Assembly (NCBI RefSeq): GCF_003122085.1
Contig: NZ_QEXV01000001.1
Location: 620,001 to 684,000, forward strand
DNA length: 64,000 nucleotides
Source of the DNA: Marinicauda salina
GTDB taxonomy: Bacteria; Pseudomonadota; Alphaproteobacteria; Caulobacterales; Maricaulaceae
Direction: 5' to 3'
Part shown: in pieces, positions 61,304 through 64,000 of the stretch
Layout: each line of letters starts with the position of its first letter
How positions within the stretch are numbered: position 1 is the stretch's first letter
Translations under genes and position numbers: made by a program
The notes under the pieces: model-generated
Told to the model about the DNA's origin: nothing
The model's database searches: none
What the model saw: only the letters and a program-made list of their open reading frames with translations

Positions 61304-64000
61304 CTAGGACGAAATGCCTGCGTTAATAGAAAGTATATCATCCAGAGAGGAGACCGCGCCAGAAGTAATTTCCCCGCTTCCGGCGTAACCCGCCCCGTGG
61401 CCGAGGGAATCCGCCCCGAACGCGCCGTCCTGCGGAGCGCCCGGAAGAAGCTCGGAGAGGTCCACGGACCCCGTCTCCATGAAGTCGCCCAGCGACAGCT
61501 CGACAGTGGCGTCGCCGTTGTCGCCGCCGCCGATCACCTCGCGGCCGATATCGGTCGTCGAAGCCTGCGACGATCCGCCGCCGAGCGGCGACAGGCCGTC
61601 CTCGAACGGAGCCCCGCCGCCCTCGAAGCCGAGGCTCGAGACGCTGGCGAAGGCCGGGTCCAGGTCGCCGAAGCTGTCGCCGCCGCCGAGGCCGGACGGG
61701 TCGAAGTTCATCGCCCCGAAGGCGTCCTCGCCGATCAGCGCGCCGCCGAAGGCGTCGAGGCTGAAGTTCTGCGGGCCGCCCTGGCCGCCGCCATTGCCGC
61801 CGCCATTGCCCTCGAACGAGGTCGAGGAGAAGGAGCCGTCGGTGCTCGTGTCGAGCAGCTGGACGCTGGTGTCGCTCGTCGAGGCGGCCGCGGCCGCGCC
61901 GTCGAGATCGATCGTGACGATGGCGGTGGAGTCGTCGCCGTTCGTGTCGGTCAGCGTGTACTCGAACGAAACCGTGCCACTTTCGCCGACGCCCGGCTCG
62001 TAGGTGAAGGTGCCGTCGCCGTTATAGGTGAGCGTGCCGGTCCCGGTCAGATTCTGCCAGCTGACGTCGTCGCTGAGATTGACGCCCTCATTGCCGGCCG
62101 CGTCGTTCAGAACGGCGTTGACCGTCACCAGCGTGCTCGCGGGATCAAGGTCGTTCGGGCCATCCTGGGCGACGAAGTCGTCATTGGCGGTCGGGAAGTC
62201 GTTCACCTCGTTCCCGTCCGGCGAAATGCGCAGATCGAGCGCGCTGCCGATCGAGTCGCCGTCGGCGTCGGTTCCGGTGATGTCGAAGTTCAGGTCGAAC
62301 GGCTCGGTGTCCGTCGCCGTGAAGATCGAGAACACGCCGAGGTCGAAATTGCTGTCGCCGGGCCCGAACTCCGAGGCGACCTTGACGCCGCTGAAGAGTT
62401 CGTCGGTGTGAATCTCGTAGAACTCGCCTTCCTGGAGACCCGTGATCGAGGCGGTGCCGTCCCCATTGAGCGTGATCGTGCCGCCGAAAGAGTCGGTGAT
62501 GTCGTTGCCGAGGGCGTCGTAGATCTTCACGTCGGTTATTTCGACGACCGTGTCGCTCGGATCGCCGAACAGCGTCTGGTCACCGTCCGTCGCCAGCGCC
62601 GTCACGCGGATCGACGTGGTCTGGCTCTGGTTGCCCTGGACCTGCTGGATCTCCTGGCGGAAGGCGCTGGCCTCGACGATCGAATCCCACGCGAAGCCCG
62701 TGGTCGTTGATCCATCGGTCACGGCGTTGGTCACGAACTCCATCTGGACGGATTCGCCGGCGTCGAAGCTCTGGCCTCCGCCCACGCCGATGCCGTCGGC
62801 GCTCGTGTTCACCGAGCCGGGATCGCCGTCGAGCACGACATCGAAGTTGGACGTGTTGTTGTCGGCATCGTCGGCGCCGATTACGCGAATGTCGCTATTG
62901 CCACCGCCGACCGACGTCAGATCGGTAACAGAGATCTCGGTGCCGTTCTTCAGATCGATGTCGATCTGGGCGGACCAGGTCCCCGTGTCCGGGTCGAGCG
63001 TGATCGTGAAGGCGACGTCGCCCGTCGAATCGGGCGCGCCGCCGTCGCCGAGGCGGCCGACGAGCGTGTCGGTGCCGAAGCCGTAGAGGAAGATCGGCTC
63101 GCCGCCGTCGAAGAGCGTGTTGCCGTCGACGTCCGTGGCGAGCGTCCCATCCATGCTCGGATCGCCGGTGAAAACGACCTCGCCGATCCCGTCTGCGCCG
63201 GCCTCGAAGTTCAGGTCACCCGAGGTGTTGGCGACCGCCTTGTTCTGGATGAGCAGGACGTCGCCCTCGAGGCTTTCGGGGATGTCGTCATTGACGGTGA
63301 CGTCGAACGAGGTGTTCGCCGTGTCGCCGTCGCTGTCGGTGGCGATGACGCCGATATTCGACAGGGTGACGTCGTCCTCGACATCCGCGAGCGGGTGATC
63401 GAGCGGACCCGAGAGCGTCGTCTCGTAGGTGTAGGTCACCGCGCCGTCGACGCCGGGCGAACCCGCGTTGGCGATATGGATGCGGATGACTTCCGATCCG
63501 CCCGCCGAGCCGACCAGATCGCCGGTGCCGGCCTCGATCTCGAAGGTGACCGGGTCGCCGCCGGATTCGTAGCCCGCGCCGTTCAGCGCCGTCACCGTCG
63601 CCGGGTCGAAGGCGACCGCGTCGAGCGCGTTGGCCGGCACGTCGTTGTAGTAGGTGACCGTGAAGGTCTGGCTGTCGGTCGCCAGCGAGGCCGGGCCTTC
63701 GCCGCCGAGACCGATCAGGCCGTCCTCGTCGACGTTGGAGTCGTTGGCCGTCGCGATCGGCGTGGAGTCGTCGGCGAGATCGATGGTCGCCGTGGCGGTG
63801 TCGGCGTCTCCGTCGGCGTCAGTCAGCGTGTACTGGAAGCTGACCTGACCTTCCTCGCCCGCGGCGGGCTCATAGGTGAACGAGCCGTCCGGGTTGAGCG
63901 TGAGATCGCCCGACCCCGTCAGTGAGCTGTCGACATAGGCCACCGTGCCCGGAGCGTCGGCGCCGGCGCTGTCGGCGCCGTTGCCGTTGTCGGCGAGCAC
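61304..64000 (-). CDS. Large repetitive type I secreted adhesin, C-terminal part (partial)
   Basis: 898 residues visible; the N-terminus is outside the window. Repeats of VCBS/cadherin-like type with T-ANDS-VDEDG and Y-L-D-DGD-A motifs: GSFTYEPAAGEEGQVSFQYT and GTFTYEPGVGESGTVSFEYT, 640 residues apart, are clear repeat copies. A DUF5801-like unit (YNDVPANALDAVAFDP) lies between. The last 200 residues are Gly/Ser-rich and end SSLDDILSINAGISS, a plausible T1SS signal. No GGxGxD nonapeptides are seen in this part. Acidic Asp-rich composition implies calcium binding. The surface adhesin is presumably exported by the neighbouring T1SS. Confidence 0.9.
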   Translation of the reverse strand: MLADNGNGADSAGADAPGTVAYVDSSLTGSGDLTLNPDGSFTYEPAAGEEGQVSFQYTLTDADGDADTATATIDLADDSTPIATANDSNVDEDGLIGLGGEGPASLATDSQTFTVTYYNDVPANALDAVAFDPATVTALNGAGYESGGDPVTFEIEAGTGDLVGSAGGSEVIRIHIANAGSPGVDGAVTYTYETTLSGPLDHPLADVEDDVTLSNIGVIATDSDGDTANTSFDVTVNDDIPESLEGDVLLIQNKAVANTSGDLNFEAGADGIGEVVFTGDPSMDGTLATDVDGNTLFDGGEPIFLYGFGTDTLVGRLGDGGAPDSTGDVAFTITLDPDTGTWSAQIDIDLKNGTEISVTDLTSVGGGNSDIRVIGADDADNNTSNFDVVLDGDPGSVNTSADGIGVGGGQSFDAGESVQMEFVTNAVTDGSTTTGFAWDSIVEASAFRQEIQQVQGNQSQTTSIRVTALATDGDQTLFGDPSDTVVEITDVKIYDALGNDITDSFGGTITLNGDGTASITGLQEGEFYEIHTDELFSGVKVASEFGPGDSNFDLGVFSIFTATDTEPFDLNFDITGTDADGDSIGSALDLRISPDGNEVNDFPTANDDFVAQDGPNDLDPASTLVTVNAVLNDAAGNEGVNLSDDVSWQNLTGTGTLTYNGDGTFTYEPGVGESGTVSFEYTLTDTNGDDSTAIVTIDLDGAAAAASTSDTSVQLLDTSTDGSFSSTSFEGNGGGNGGGQGGPQNFSLDAFGGALIGEDAFGAMNFDPSGLGGGDSFGDLDPAFASVSSLGFEGGGAPFEDGLSPLGGGSSQASTTDIGREVIGGGDNGDATVELSLGDFMETGSVDLSELLPGAPQDGAFGADSLGHGAGYAGSGEITSGAVSSLDDILSINAGISS

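Noticed and set aside
62000-64000. RTX nonapeptide calcium repeats in the adhesin
   Set aside because: Asp/Gly-rich stretches exist but none fits GGxGxDxLx in tandem; repeats are VCBS/cadherin-like.

Overview
The window is 64 kb of very GC-rich chromosome from an alphaproteobacterium. RegB/RegA with a SenC-type protein, MmcB under a GTTC-N7-GTTC LexA box, TTAACCAT (CtrA-like) half-sites, an intracellular PHB depolymerase, the ftsY / EamA / YciB order and a Tad pilus operon together point to the Caulobacterales/Maricaulales (Hyphomonadaceae-like). That placement is inferred from gene content; no rRNA gene is present.

Layout. 0-7 kb: the end of ftsY, an EamA transporter, an overlapping pair of murein enzymes (L,D-transpeptidase and M15-type peptidase), yciB and an S9 peptidase lipoprotein. 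7-12 kb: DUF302 protein, a small GIY-YIG nuclease gene bracketed by four copies of a two-hairpin repeat, gyrB, a 40-bp alternating pyrimidine-purine tract in front of gyrB, and a LysE exporter. 12-21 kb: acyl-CoA dehydrogenase, PhaZ, an ABC-2 transporter plus SenC/SCO operon divergent from regB-regA, a DUF3857/transglutaminase protein, and mmcB. 21.5-24.5 kb: a 2,956-bp IS1595-type transposon with 29-bp terminal inverted repeats, carrying a potassium-channel-like gene, small genes and a class II, leucine-type tRNA whose anticodon reads AGG (cognate to proline CCU). 24.5-32.4 kb: housekeeping and metabolic genes (zincin, TPR-sulfotransferase, sirtuin, thioesterase, endonuclease III, CHAD, 2OG-Fe oxygenase, HAD phosphatase, acetamidase family). 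32.4-34.6 kb: an AT-rich accessory patch with two tandem lipoprotein paralogues starting at TTG, an Rhs C-terminal remnant, an AT-rich orphan gene and a 59-bp direct repeat. 34.6-42.2 kb: msrA, a Ca/Na antiporter, a PCMT-erythromycin esterase fusion, putP, an anchored hypothetical protein and two SPOR proteins behind three TTAACCAT half-sites.

42.2-53.8 kb is one continuous minus-strand Tad/Flp pilus operon (flp, cpaB, cpaC, a very short CpaD-like lipoprotein, three TadE/G-type pseudopilins, cpaE, cpaF, tadB, tadC, tadD, cpaA) with four ATGA start/stop overlaps. 54.7-64 kb is a type I secretion locus: an HlyD adaptor translationally coupled to a ribbon-helix-helix/PAS-like protein, and on the other strand the ABC exporter, a TolC-type channel, an OmpA-family protein and the C-terminal 898 residues of a large repetitive adhesin running off the window. 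Pilus and adhesin genes side by side make this right-hand third a surface-attachment region.

The points most worth following up are the GIY-YIG gene with its flanking repeats, the transposon-borne tRNA with a proline anticodon on a leucine body, the insertion of that transposon 14 bp outside the mmcB LexA box with an outward -10 in its end, and the Z-DNA-prone tract upstream of gyrB. Starts were revised from the longest reading frame wherever a ribosome-binding site, signal peptide, overlap or operator indicated a later one. Long antisense frames opposite the GC-rich genes were discarded.
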